Shown here piece after piece: positions 50,800-61,260 of a stretch of DNA of 64,000 nucleotides. Location of the stretch: the NCBI RefSeq assembly GCF_022682495.2, contig NC_071398.1, positions 28,895,426 to 28,959,425 on the forward strand, written 5' to 3'. Numbering within the stretch: position 1 is the first letter of the stretch; every line of letters starts with the position of its first letter. The notes under the pieces were generated by a model that was not told where the DNA came from, searched no databases, and worked only from the letters and a program-made list of their open reading frames with translations. The translations under genes and the position numbers were made by a program. The stretch is from Desmodus rotundus. Lineage: Eukaryota; Chordata; Mammalia; Chiroptera; Phyllostomidae.

Positions 50800-53360
50800 G
50801 GAGGTCAGGGGACCATCCTCTCCTACGGTCAGCCCCCGCAGGCCTAACGTGGGCTATGTACTTCCGCATTTCATTCTCCATGCACCGAGGCTCATCCCAT
50901 CCCTGTAGCTTGAGCAGATGCAGAAACCACACACGCGAAGTGGGGGAGGGGCCCACTCACTCCCCACACCATTCCCAGCCCCCTTGCTTCGCAGATGGGC
51001 TTCAACCAAATAGTTCACCACACCCTTTCCGAGCCAGTTTCTGTTCATTTAATTGGACCCATGGTGTGCTGAGTGGAGAGCAGCTGGGAACGTAGAAGGG
51101 GACAAAAATAAGAAACCGTTGAGACTCTGGAACTCAAACGAAATGGTTCTCCAGGCATTTTATTTTTAATTTTGGAGATTCATTTGTGAGAAGCCCCTTA
51201 CCTTTGTGATGTTGGTTTTCCATCTGAGGGTGCATTTGGGGTGGCCTTGGGAGTGGACACTCACTCAGCATTTTGGGTGGGAAGAAGGATCTGGAGGGAG
51301 CCAGATGAAATTACTGAACAAGACCTTTAATGAGGTGGTGTTTGCACTGGAGATGACGGGCATTGTGCTACCTCAACACCTAAGGAATCAGGAGAATAAT
51401 ATTTGAGGCAGAATCACAGGACTGGAAGGTCCCGTAGAGACAGACACTGGAGCTCCCTCGCCTTCCTGTGTCGGGAAGGACACAGGCCCCAGGGCCCTGC
51501 CCGGCTGGGCCGTGTAGACAGGGAGTGGAATGCTGAGACCCCGACCAGGCTTGTGACATATCTTGAAAACTTCGCCCTCCTATCTCCCCTTTCCTCTCTT
51601 TCGTGGACTCCTCTCCTGAAGCCATGCTTCCCTTCAGAATGTTCCAGTAGGAGCCAGAGAGCAAACACCTGAAGGTGGAGACTCAAGGTTACCTGGCCGT
51701 CGAGCCAGTCTGCGGGCCTCACTGGGAACGTGCACCTGGGAGCCCAGCAACAAGGTCCTCCCCGCCTCCCAGACCGTGGAACCAGCAGCTCTAAAGTCCA
51801 GACGCTGAGCTTCATCTACAGTCTGTGGTAGGGCCTAGACAACTGTCTTTAAAAAGCTTTCCAGGTGAGTCAGATGTGCAGCCATGGCTGAGAATCCCCC
51901 TTTAAAGTTCTCTTTCCAATTTCCAGGCCCTTCTGAGGGCGGGTGTAGAAACCAGTCCAATTTTAGGTTTCATCTTTGTATTTATTTCCATGCGTTCTGA
52001 ATTTACATTTACAATGAGCATTTTTTTTTTTTTTAAGTAAGAGGAAGACACAATTTATATACTCCTTCCATTTTGGGAAAAAAAAAAAAGCCAAGACTCA
52101 TCATGTGGAATCCTGTGTGTGAAGGCTGGTCCAGGAAACCCAGTCTTTTCTGCAGCAGCCGGACATGGCCCTCCATGCCCAGTGCACAGGCCCTGGAGGG
52201 GTCCCCGGTCAGCTGCTGCAGAACCAGACAGTGCCCCTGCAGGGAGGCCTCACTTAGCAAATGTTAGGCCCCTTCCCTGCGGATAGGGTCATGTCCCACG
52301 ACCATGTGGAGGGTAAAGGGACTATAGGTAGCCAGGCTTGGGGAGTGGCCTGGCTTGCCCCTCCCAGTGACTTCTGGTGCTGATGGCTGCCTGCTAGAGG
52401 GGCTTCTCCCCACCACAGCTGGGCTCGTGACCCTTGACTTCCTCTGCAGGGACCCACTCAGGGACTCCAGATCCTTTTGGGCCCTCATTTGTCCCCAAGC
52501 TCACAAGAGCACCCCCCCCCCACTCCATCTGTGCTCCCGTCTCTCGTGTGCTCATCTGACCTCTGCGCTCACCCTCCCAGGAGAGTGGGCGTGAAGCAGG
52601 AGGACCCAGGACGGGTTCCTGATCCACACCAGGACTCTCTGAGGTCAGGGAGGGCTGCTCAAAGGAGGGGACATCTGAGCTGAGTGTCATGTGCTCAGAG
52701 CTGAGCAGTTAGGGTGCCTGATTCCCCAGGGAGCAGCGTGGGCTGAGGCAGGAGGGAGTCCAGTGTCATTTCAGAAACGTCAGCCAGCTGGGTCGGCTGG
52801 CAGCTGGGGAAGGCGCACTTTTGGAAAGGAGGCAGGAAAGGCTGAAGGAATGCAGCGCGTGGCAGGAGGGCTGCTTAACTCATCTCGGTCAGCGGCAGGA
52901 GGCCTGGACGTGCAGCAGGCGGGCCTGGCCTTAGGTTGGATTGAATACAGGAATGAGGGAGAGGTGGTTCTTTCTCTCCACAGGGCTTAGGAGGAAACCC
53001 CTGGTGACTGAATGGTGGGATTTCAGGCAGAAGCCAGGGAGGCTTTCGGTGGGGTCGGGGGAGGCTTTCTCAACTGTCCTGTAAGAATGTGTGACAGCCC
53101 TCACCCCCATTCTGGAAATCTAGTTATGCTTTGGACAAGACAGCGACTCAGGGACAGGATTCTCACACTCCTGAGAATCTGTGTGGCCCTTTGGGGTGGG
53201 CTGCCGTGCTCCCGGGGCTGGCTGGGTTCCAGAAGGCGGTGGTGAGAAAACCCAAAACGTCAGTGGAGGGGTTGGTATCATGAGGAAGGGAAACCAATCT
53301 GTTCTGTTGCCTTCCCCTCACTCTGCCATTGGTTTGGTCTGAACACATTTTCTCTCTTGA
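50800..53360. other. intergenic, no gene
   Basis: About 2.5 kb without a recognised gene or clear repeat, G+C-rich at 52,100-52,900. Homopolymer runs occur at 52021-52034 (T) and 52077-52089 (A). Confidence 0.5.
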
Positions 53361-53730
53361 ATTTTTTTAAATTATAAAAATAATGCAGCAACCGCATTAT
53401 ATAAAAGTTGAAAAAGGAGAAAAAAGAACTGTTCCTCCTCATTCTCCCTGCTGCCTCCTCAGCCTAACAACTCTTGGTCTTCATTCTGGCGTGAGAGCAT
53501 TTTTTGCACTTATTATATCATCTGTGTCGTCCTTATTGCTACAAAGTTCCTGACTCTCTTTGCAGAGTTTGGTTGCACCGACAGAGCTGGCGTGCCATCC
53601 TCTGTTAAACCATCCCACGTCGGTGGTCATTTGAGCGGTTTGGAAATTTTTGATCCTTGGGGATAATGCCACAAATACCTGTGTGTGTGGATTTTTGCTT
53701 CTAATTACTGTATTAGGATACTGTCCAGGA
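53361..53730. repeat. possible ancient LINE relic
   Basis: 'aaattataaaaataatgcagcaaccgcattatataaaagttg' resembles old L1/L2 3' UTR debris. Weak. Confidence 0.3.
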
Positions 53731-53809
53731 GTGGCCTTACCGCGTGGCCAATATAATCTAGACCCTGGTCACTTTTGCAATTCATCCCCTTGCACCTTCC
53801 CTCCACTGC

Positions 53810-54145
53810 AGCTGCACAGGCCTCCTTGCTGTCGTCCTCTGCTAACCTTGGCCCTGCCTCGGGGCCTGTGCGCTGCTTGCCTCTCTGTCCTTCCATTGTG
53901 CACAGGGCTTGTCCGTTGCTTCATCCAGGGGTTTGCTCAGATGCCGCCTCCTCAGAGAGGGCTGTCTTCCCTTCCTCTGCTCTTGTCCACCTTTATTTTT
54001 CTTGGGGGCCCTTGTCACCATGTGACACTGATGAAGTTGGTGGCTTCCTACTTAAGCAGTAAGCGCCATGAGCACTCTGCCCTGAACACTGGTGCATCTC
54101 CAGCTCCCTGCGGGTGCCCGGCACTTGCTGACTGAACATTCGACT
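53810..54145 (+). mobile_element. L2 LINE 3' end
   Basis: 'gtttgctcagatgccgcctcctcagagagggctgtcttcccttcc', 'taagcgccatgagcactctgcc' and 'gcacttgctgactgaa' match L2. Confidence 0.8.
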
Positions 54146-54399
54146 GTGTGGAGGGCCGTGAACACTCTCGGGTCTCTTGATACAGATGGCCGTGTTGCTT
54201 GTGGAAGGTGCTCGTCAATGGCGGACTCCTGTGAAGGTGCTCAGGGTCAGGGGCAACTTCATTTGGGGATTTTCCCTAGTGAGTGGTTTTGACACATTCA
54301 CGCCTATAAAAACACCTACACAAAACTGTTCTGGGTGTAAATTTGGTAGCACTAGGGTGGGTCCGAATGGGGGAGTAGGTTTTCACCTTTAGATGCAAC

Positions 54400-54830
54400 A
54401 TTTCAGACACTGTTTGCCCAATTGAGTTGTGGAGATTTCAGGCTACAGATGCAGGAGCCAAACTGAAACCCTGTGAGGACCCACTCATCCCCCATGGCTG
54501 GATGGCCCCTCATTGGAAGCCAAAACACACATGCTCTAGGTGATGCTGACCTGCCTACAGGGTGGCCTGAACCAAACTCAACCAGATCCAGACTCTTGGG
54601 GCTCAGCTCCGTAGCCTTGACCCTGAATCTGACACAGAGGAGAAAGTAAAGAAGTGGATCAGCTTGTGCAACCCGAAGGCTTGAGGACAGCTTCTCTGGG
54701 AAAGGAGCTCACTTCCTGTGTTGGGCTTGGCTCCTGTCACTGGAATCTGGTTGGATGGACCAGGGTGTAACCCAGGGACTGAGCAAGAGAAAGTACAAGC
54801 TTGTGTTCTATGACAGACCCTAACACCAAG
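54400..54830 (+). promoter_or_regulatory. candidate myeloid element at about +53 kb
   Basis: Repeat-free stretch with a strong C/EBP-type TTGTGCAA (54664-54671) and, 38 bases later, an ETS/PU.1 site on the - strand (CACTTCCTGT, 54710-54719). Mouse Irf8 has a myeloid enhancer at about +56 kb. No good RUNX site was seen. Motif and position only. Confidence 0.3.
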
Positions 54831-55700
54831 TTGATGCGTGACCTTGGGCAAGTCCCTCACCCTCCCTGAGTTTCAGGCCCTCCTTTCTAGACTTCCCAGG
54901 GAGGAAAAAGGTTGGAACAGAGGGGAGATTCGAGGGGGGCCTGATGCTCGGCACCACCTCAGTCTCCCATCCCTCCAATGACGACAGTCTCCACTGAGTA
55001 AGATAACCCCCGTAAACCCTTGCACACAGTGGACCCTCAATGTTGGGAGGTGCTAGTTCCCTTGTGAAGCAGTGTCTTGGGGTTTATTTCAACAATTTTA
55101 TCAACTCAGTCCCCCAGCACCTGGGAGGCAAACCACTGTAGCTTGAGGATTCAGGGCTTGACGGGGCTTCCATTCCCGGTGCAGCCCCTTCCAATCTGGG
55201 CAGCCTTGGGCATGTGACTTAAACCTCTTGAAAAGGGTGTTCACACCTCCACAATGGACACAGTGGGAATTCCTCTCTCTGAGGGCCAGTGGTTAAAGAA
55301 ATATGAACAGAAATGCCTGAGTTTAGTGCCTTAGTCCCTGGTGCATGGGAAGCCCCTTGGTATTAGCAATGATTAATATTATTAATATGGGAAAGGCCTT
55401 CTCAAGAGGGTGAGGGGAGGTGCCTCTCACTGCATTTTAGTTTAGATGGGAGGCCGCCAGGTGGGGTGAAGGGTCCATGTGGACTGAGTCACTCTCGGCT
55501 CAATCAAAAAAAGGAGCTGACTTTATCCCTGCCAGTGACTGAAAGACTGCAGGGCTTCTGTCCCACCGCTGAACGCAGAGATCAAATGCCTGCCCAAAGT
55601 CGTATTTCAGGCTGGCATGAGATCAAAGGAGACACAGGCGGAAAGTGGGGGCCCCATGTGTGCGAGGAGATGAGATGCTCTCGAGAGCATGCCCGTGTTC
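54831..55700. other. intergenic, no gene
   Basis: MIR-like debris near 54835-54890 and 55180-55270. Otherwise nothing. Confidence 0.5.
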
Positions 55701-55870
55701 CAAGGGTTCACGGCTTGCTGAGCGCTTTCCCACCATGGGCATCTAGTTTGAGTCTGCCAACAGGCCTGGGAGGTGAACACCATCCCTGTTTATAGCTGAG
55801 ATCACAGAGGCTCAAAGAAGTGGGTGACTAGTCAGTAAGCGGCAGAGGGGGGTTTGGCCCCCAGGGCTCT
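55700..55870 (-). repeat. MIR SINE relic
   Basis: 'ctgagatcacagaggctcaaagaagtgggtgactag' within a reversed MIR. Confidence 0.6.
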
Positions 55871-56335
55871 GTGAGTCAGGGGCTGGCAGTTTTACGGTGA
55901 GTTGAGATGGAAAGCACCCAGCGTCCAGCTCTTGGGACAGCCCCACCCACCACCTGGATCACTGAGCTGGGAACTGTCCATTGCAAGGAGAGATCTTAAT
56001 AAGGCCCTGATTCCTTGGCCTCATCCCCAGTGGGTCTAATTCTGAAGGTTTCAGGAGGGCTGGGAGATCTGCATTTACATAAACTCAGCAGGTGATCGTG
56101 ACATAGGCGGCCACAGACACTTGGAGAAACCACTGCCTTGGGAGAATCAAGTCTCCCCGGGCTCATTTTCCCCAAATGCTGGTCGTGCGGGGAAGACATC
56201 TGACAGTGCATGCCCGGCCACCTGTGAATGCCTGGCCACCTGTGTGAGCCACAGAGTTTACCCCCAACCAGGGGGAGGAAATCCTACTTTCACTGGTGCT
56301 AATTAAGGAAAGGAGACAAAACCCTGTGAATTCTT

Positions 56336-56759
56336 TTTTTTAAATTTTTTAATTTTTTTAAATTTTTATTGTTATTCAATTACAGTTGTGTGCCTTTTCT
56401 CCCCATCCCTCCACCCGACCCCAGCCGAACCTCCCTCCCTCCCCCACCTCCACCTTCCCCCTTGATTTGGTCCATGTGTCCTTTAAAGTAGTTCTCTCCT
56501 CACTGTCCCCTCCCCACTCCCCCCTGCCCATTGTTAGATTGTTCTTAACTTCAATGTCTCTGGTTATATTTTGTTTCCTTTTTTTCTTCTATTTATTATG
56601 TTCCAGTTAAAGGTGAGATCATATGGTATTTGTCCCTCACCGTCTGGATCCAAAAACTGTGGTATATTTACACAATGGAATTCTAAGCAGCAGAGAGAAA
56701 GAAGGAGCTTATACCCTTTGCAATAGCATGGATGGAACTGGAGAGCATTATGTTAAGTG
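56336..56759 (-). mobile_element. 5'-inverted (twin-primed) L1 insertion
   Basis: 56363-56635 is an L1 3' end in reverse. 56642-56759 is an L1 ORF2 segment in forward orientation ('ggatccaaaaactgtggtat', 'gcatggatggaactggagagc'). The whole is bracketed by a perfect 18-bp duplication AAAACCCTGTGAATTCTT (56318-56335 and 56760-56777), the layout produced by twin priming. Confidence 0.9.
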
Positions 56760-56824
56760 AAAACCCTGTGAATTCTTAGATCTGGAAGGACATCTGGAAA
56801 TCATGCAGTGCTGTTTCTTTTTTT

Positions 56825-57190
56825 CAAATTTGATTTTTTAAAACATTGATTTTACTTTTAGAGCAGTTTCAGGTTCACAGCAAGATTGAAGAGAAAGTAC
56901 AGAGATTTTCCATATCCCCCTGTCCTCATCCCCAGCCTCTCCACAGTCTCCCTAACAACTATCAATACCCCCAACCAGAGTGTTGCCTTCATTACAACTG
57001 ATGAACCTACACTGACATATCACTATCACCCGAAGTCCACAGTTTACACTAGGTTCATTCTTGTCTGCACACATTCTATAGGTTCGGTCAAACGTATAAT
57101 GATCGGTGTCCACAGTTATAATATTGTACAGCATAGTTTCGTGGCTCTGAAAGTTCTCTCTGCTCCACCTATTCATGCCCCCACCCCCAA
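56825..57190 (-). mobile_element. old L1 (L1M-type) 3' fragment
   Basis: 'agcagtttcaggttcacagcaagattgaagagaaagtacagag', 'acaactgatgaacctacactgac', 'cacccgaagtccacagtttacac' are a well-known ancient L1 3' region in reverse. Confidence 0.85.
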
Positions 57191-58460
57191 TGCTCTGTGT
57201 TGTTACCTGGCCAATCCAGTTGCAGGCAGATGTTTCAAGCCACAGGATAAATATGGCAGCCTTCCGGGAGCATTCATTTTAATAAAAGATTTGGGAGGAG
57301 GGAATAAAGAAATAAAATTGGTCATTAGAATGTTTTTTTAAAGTCAAAAACAATGTTTTGTGAAATCATTGCAAAATAAACAGGAATTTTAAAGACCAGA
57401 TACTTCAAAGAAATTTGGGCCTTTTAATATAGTAGAAATTTAACAATTGACTATCCAGGAAAAACAATAGTGTTTGCCAATTTCCATGGTCTAAACACTC
57501 CTACCATGGCCGAATTAAGTTACCAATGTGACATCATTGAACTAGGAAGAGATGCAAAAAGTTGGCTCCAGGACATCTCTAGCCTTGTAAACCTTTGAGG
57601 GGACTGAATTCAGATTTCTCTGCAGAAAGTAAAAAGCTTGGATCTAATGAGGCTGGAGATAGGGAAAAAGTGGTTATAAGTTTCTCAGGGAATCAGAAGC
57701 ACAGCCAGTTTTAGAACTCAGGTCCTGACCTGCAGGCAAGTTAAGTTCTGTGTCCATGCATTGAATCCTAAGTTCTGAATAGCGGCTTAAAAACTTACCT
57801 GTCCTAGGTAAATAAAGACGCTTGTAAGTAAAATGGCAGCATGGGCTCCAGAAACCAACCAGATCACACAGAACACAACAAGCTTTATGCTCAAGTGTCA
57901 CACCCATGAATTCTCTCACCCACCTACTCATTCACTTATTCCTGAGCTAATTAAGAAAATCTTTATGACACCAACTTCAGGCCAGGTGTTATTTTAGGCA
58001 CTAGTGATGCCAAAGTAGCGAGACAGCCATTGAGACTACCTGGATGGGGCTCAGATGTCTAGTGGACGTAAGAGGAGAGCATGCAGGGAAGCTGCAATGG
58101 GAAGGGAGGCCTGATGGAACTTTCTGGGCTTTTCTCTGGCTTTTGTCACGCTGCAGTTGTCTGACGACTTCTGTTGCTCCTGGCTGGGCAGCCAGCTTTT
58201 CGGGGCAGGGTGGGTCTGGGCTTTTCTCATGAGTAACTGCACACCCAGCAGAGGACCCACACAGGACAGGTGGGTGTTCATGGAATGAGTGGGCGCTGGG
58301 TTCACGGAGGTCCCCCCGTGGGAACCCTGTTTCCACTCTCAGGTGGGGACTTCCTTACATCACCAGCGCCACACAGTTCCAGGTTGGTGGACCACAGGAA
58401 AGGCTGGATTGACAAAGCAGCTCACCTGGTCACAGAGGGGCTGATAGAGGGCGGCACTGT
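57191..58460. other. intergenic, no gene
   Basis: No gene recognised. An L2/MIR-like tail relic lies near 57965-58030. Confidence 0.5.
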
Positions 58461-58464
58461 GGGA

Positions 58465-58641
58465 AAGGTTGAGTTTGGAATCTGACCAACGTGGGTTCAG
58501 ATCCCATCTCTACTACTCACTTTCAATGTGGCCTGCCCTGTGTGAGCCTCAGTTTCCCCATTGTACAGTGGGGATAAAATGGCTTACTTCCCAAGGTTTG
58601 CTTTGAGACTTTGAAATAATGTATTGAAAGTGTCTAGCCTA
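58465..58641 (+). repeat. MIR SINE, split by HAL1 copy 2
   Basis: 'gtgggttcagatcccatctctactactcac', 'gtgagcctcagtttccccattgtacagtgggg' are MIR. Its end ('gtgtctagcctatgtcaggcac') resumes at 60591 after the insertion. Confidence 0.9.
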
Positions 58642-59291
58642 GGAGAACCAAGATGGTGGCGTAGGTAGACACACTGTGCCTCCTCGCACAACCAGAACTG
58701 ACAGAAAATTGAACGGCAAGGAAGTCCGACACCAGGGAAATAAAAAATAAACATTCATCCAGACTGGTAGGAGGGGCGGAGATGGGCAGCCGGGGTGACT
58801 CGCGTTGCCGTGGCAGGACTGAGACTGGCGGAGTGTGGGACGAACGGGGCAGGCAGCCTGACCACTGGCAGACCCTGTGGGCCCACATTCGCGCACAGAT
58901 AAACCGGACAAACGGCAGGGAGCAAAGCAGACCACGTAACCCAGGGCTCAAGCGCAGGGAAATAAAGCCTCAAACCTCTGATTGAGGATGCCCGTGAGGG
59001 TTGGGGCAGCAGTGGGAGAGACTCCCAGCCTCACGGGAGAGGTCGTTGGGGAGACCCACAGGGGCCTGGGGTGTGCACAGGCCCACGCACTCGGGAACCA
59101 GCACCAGAGGGGCCCAGTTTGATTGTGGGTAGCGGAGTGAAAGGTTGAGGTGTGGTGGAGAGTGGAGCGGGCGCCTTTGCTCCCTCTTGGCCCCTCCCCC
59201 AGGTAAAGCCTCACAGCGCAGCGACCAGTGTTACCCCGCCCCAGGGAACACCTAAGGCTCCGCCCCTTTAAGTAACAGAGGCACCAAGACC

Positions 59292-59317
59292 AAAAAAAAA
59301 AAAAAAAAAAAAAAAAA
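59292..59317 (+). repeat. A26 homopolymer before HAL1 ORF1
   Basis: 26 A residues just upstream of the ORF1 start. The matching place in copy 1 has only a short A-rich stretch. Confidence 0.95.
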
Positions 59318-59324
59318 GGCCCAA

Positions 59325-60155
59325 ATGACAGAACACTTCAAAGCTCCAGAAAAAATACAACTAAGCAAGGAAGAGATAGCCAACCTATCAGATGCACAGT
59401 TCAAAACACTGGTAATCAGGAAGCTCACAGAACTGGTTGAATTTGGTCACAAATTAGATGAAAAAATGAAGGCTATGTTAAGAGAAACAAAGGAAAATGT
59501 ACAGGGAACCAATAGTGATGGGAAGGAAACTGGGACTCAAATCAATGGTGTGGATCACAAGGAAGAAAGAAACATCCAACCAGAAAAGAGTGAAGCAACA
59601 AGAATTCAAAAAAATGAGGAGAGGCTTAGGAATCTCCAGGACATCTTGAAACACTCCAATATCCGAATTATAGAGGTACCAGAAGGAGAAGAGGAAGAGC
59701 AAAATATTGAAAACTTATTTGAACAAATAATGAAGGAGAACTTCCCTAATCTGGCAAAGGAAATAGACTTCCAGGAAGTCCAGGAAGCTCAGAGAGTCCC
59801 AAAGAAGCTGGACCTAAGGAGGAACACACCAAGGCACATCATAATTACATTCCCCAAGATGAAACAGAAGGAGAGAATCTTAGAAGCAGCAAGAGAAAAG
59901 GACACAGTTACCTACAAAGGAGTTCCCATAAGCCTGTCAGCTGATTTCTCCAAAGAGACCTTACAGGCAAGAAGGGGCTGGCAAGAAGTATTCCAAGTCA
60001 TGAAAGGCAAGGGCCTACATCCAAGATTACTGTATCCAGCAAAGCTATCATTTAGAATGGAAGGGCAGATAAAGTGCTTCTCAGATAAGGTCAAGTTAAA
60101 GAAGTTCATCGTCACCAAGCCCTTATTAAATGAAATGTTAAAGGGAGTTACCTAA
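59325..60155 (+). CDS. HAL1 ORF1 protein (L1 ORF1p-like RNA-binding protein)
   Basis: 276 aa, uninterrupted. L1 ORF1p is a trimeric RNA-binding chaperone that coats element RNA in cytoplasmic particles. The N-terminal ~110 residues are charged and helical, a shortened coiled coil. Residues about 112-205 form the RRM (IRIIEVPEG; TPRHIIITF). Residues about 206-272 form the C-terminal domain (ETLQARRGW; YPAKLSF). Human L1 ORF1p is longer (about 338 aa), and the missing length is in the coiled-coil region. The first ATG follows an A26 tract. An earlier ATG used in copy 1 (MAQM) is lost here. The frame stops directly before the 3' UTR. It is retroelement-encoded, not a host gene. Expression is unknown. 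Confidence 0.92.
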   Translation: MTEHFKAPEKIQLSKEEIANLSDAQFKTLVIRKLTELVEFGHKLDEKMKAMLRETKENVQGTNSDGKETGTQINGVDHKEERNIQPEKSEATRIQKNEERLRNLQDILKHSNIRIIEVPEGEEEEQNIENLFEQIMKENFPNLAKEIDFQEVQEAQRVPKKLDLRRNTPRHIIITFPKMKQKERILEAAREKDTVTYKGVPISLSADFSKETLQARRGWQEVFQVMKGKGLHPRLLYPAKLSFRMEGQIKCFSDKVKLKKFIVTKPLLNEMLKGVT

Positions 60156-60699
60156 GAAAAAGAAGATAAAAAATATGAACAGTAAAAATGACAGCAAACT
60201 CACAGTTATTAACGACCACACCTAAAACAAAAACAAGAGCAAACTAGGCAAACAACTAGAACAGGAACAGAACCATAGAGATGGAGATCACATGGAGGGT
60301 TGTCAATAGGGGAGTGGGAGGGGGAGAGAGGGGAAAAGGTACAGAGAATAAGTAGCATAGATGATAGGTGGAAAATAGACAGGGGGAGGGTAAGAATAGT
60401 GTAGGAAATGTAGAAGCCAAAGAACTTATAAGTATGACCCATGGACATGAACTATAGTGGGGGAATGTGGGAGGGAGGGGGTGGGCAGGATGGAGTGGAG
60501 TGAGGGGCGCGGGAAATGGGACAACTGTAATAGCATAATCAATAAATATATTAAAAATAAATAAATAAATAAATACACACACACAAAGAAAGTGTCTAGC
60601 CTATGTCAGGCACAGAGGGAGACCATAGTCAGTATTAAAAACAGGATTAAGGCAACAGACCTAAACTCTAGCAGCAAATCTCAGCATGCGGAAGGTAAG

Positions 60700-60835
60700 G
60701 GGCCCTGGAGATGATCCACATTTTGACTTTTCAAATGAAGAAACTGGGAACAGAAAGGGGAAGCAACTTACCCAAAGCCACCCAGCATGTTAATATCAAC
60801 ACTGGAACTTAGCCCAGGATGACCATCAGCCTTTC
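60700..60835 (-). repeat. MIR SINE relic
   Basis: 'cttttcaaatgaagaaactgggaacagaaaggggaagcaacttacccaaagccacccagc' is reversed MIR. Confidence 0.8.
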
Positions 60836-61059
60836 AGGGTGCTGTGCTGGGGAGTCAATGATTCTAGAGGCAGCAGGAAAGTGGAGGGAGGTGGCAGGGA
60901 ACGTGGGGCCAGAAATCATCTGAATTGCTGCTTCCAGATGGGCTTACTTTGCCTTTTAAGACAGAGCAACAGTTCTTTAGGGTGACAAGATGAGAGCCAT
61001 GAAGGCACTCTGCAAACTGTAGGAATCCATGCATGCTTACCAGTACCTTGACACAGCGA

Positions 61060-61260
61060 CTGATGCTTAGTGTGTGCCAGGAAGCATGGCAAGTGCTTAT
61101 GTGTATCAGCTCCTGCCAAAAGCCCCGAGAAGGAGCTGTTGATAACAGTGCCATTTTGTAGAAAGGAAAATAGGACCAGGGAGGTGAAGTTGCTTGCTGA
61201 AGGTCATATAGCAGAGCTGATACTTGAACGTGGATCCAACTGTCTTCACTTTGACCACCA
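61060..61260 (-). repeat. MIR SINE relic
   Basis: 'ccattttgtagaaaggaaaataggaccagggaggtgaagttgcttgctgaaggtcatatagcagagctgatacttgaacg' is reversed MIR. Confidence 0.85.

Larger units (their letters stand above)
58642..60587 (+). mobile_element. HAL1-like half-L1 retrotransposon, copy 2 (young, intact ORF1)
   Basis: Flanked by a perfect 16-bp target duplication GAAAGTGTCTAGCCTA (58626-58641 and 60588-60603). The 5' end has a CCAAGATGG motif as in L1 5' UTRs (a YY1-type site). Then comes about 0.68 kb of G+C-rich 5' region, an A26 tract, ORF1 (59325-60155), about 0.4 kb of G-rich 3' UTR and an AATAAATA-type tail. There is no ORF2. It inserted into a MIR. As ORF2 is missing, it must use reverse transcriptase supplied in trans, by inference from an autonomous L1. 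Confidence 0.93.

Noticed and set aside
27631..60587. The two HAL1 copies read as a domesticated host gene pair
   Set aside because: Target duplications, A-rich tails and the decayed frame in one copy show ordinary retrotransposon insertions.
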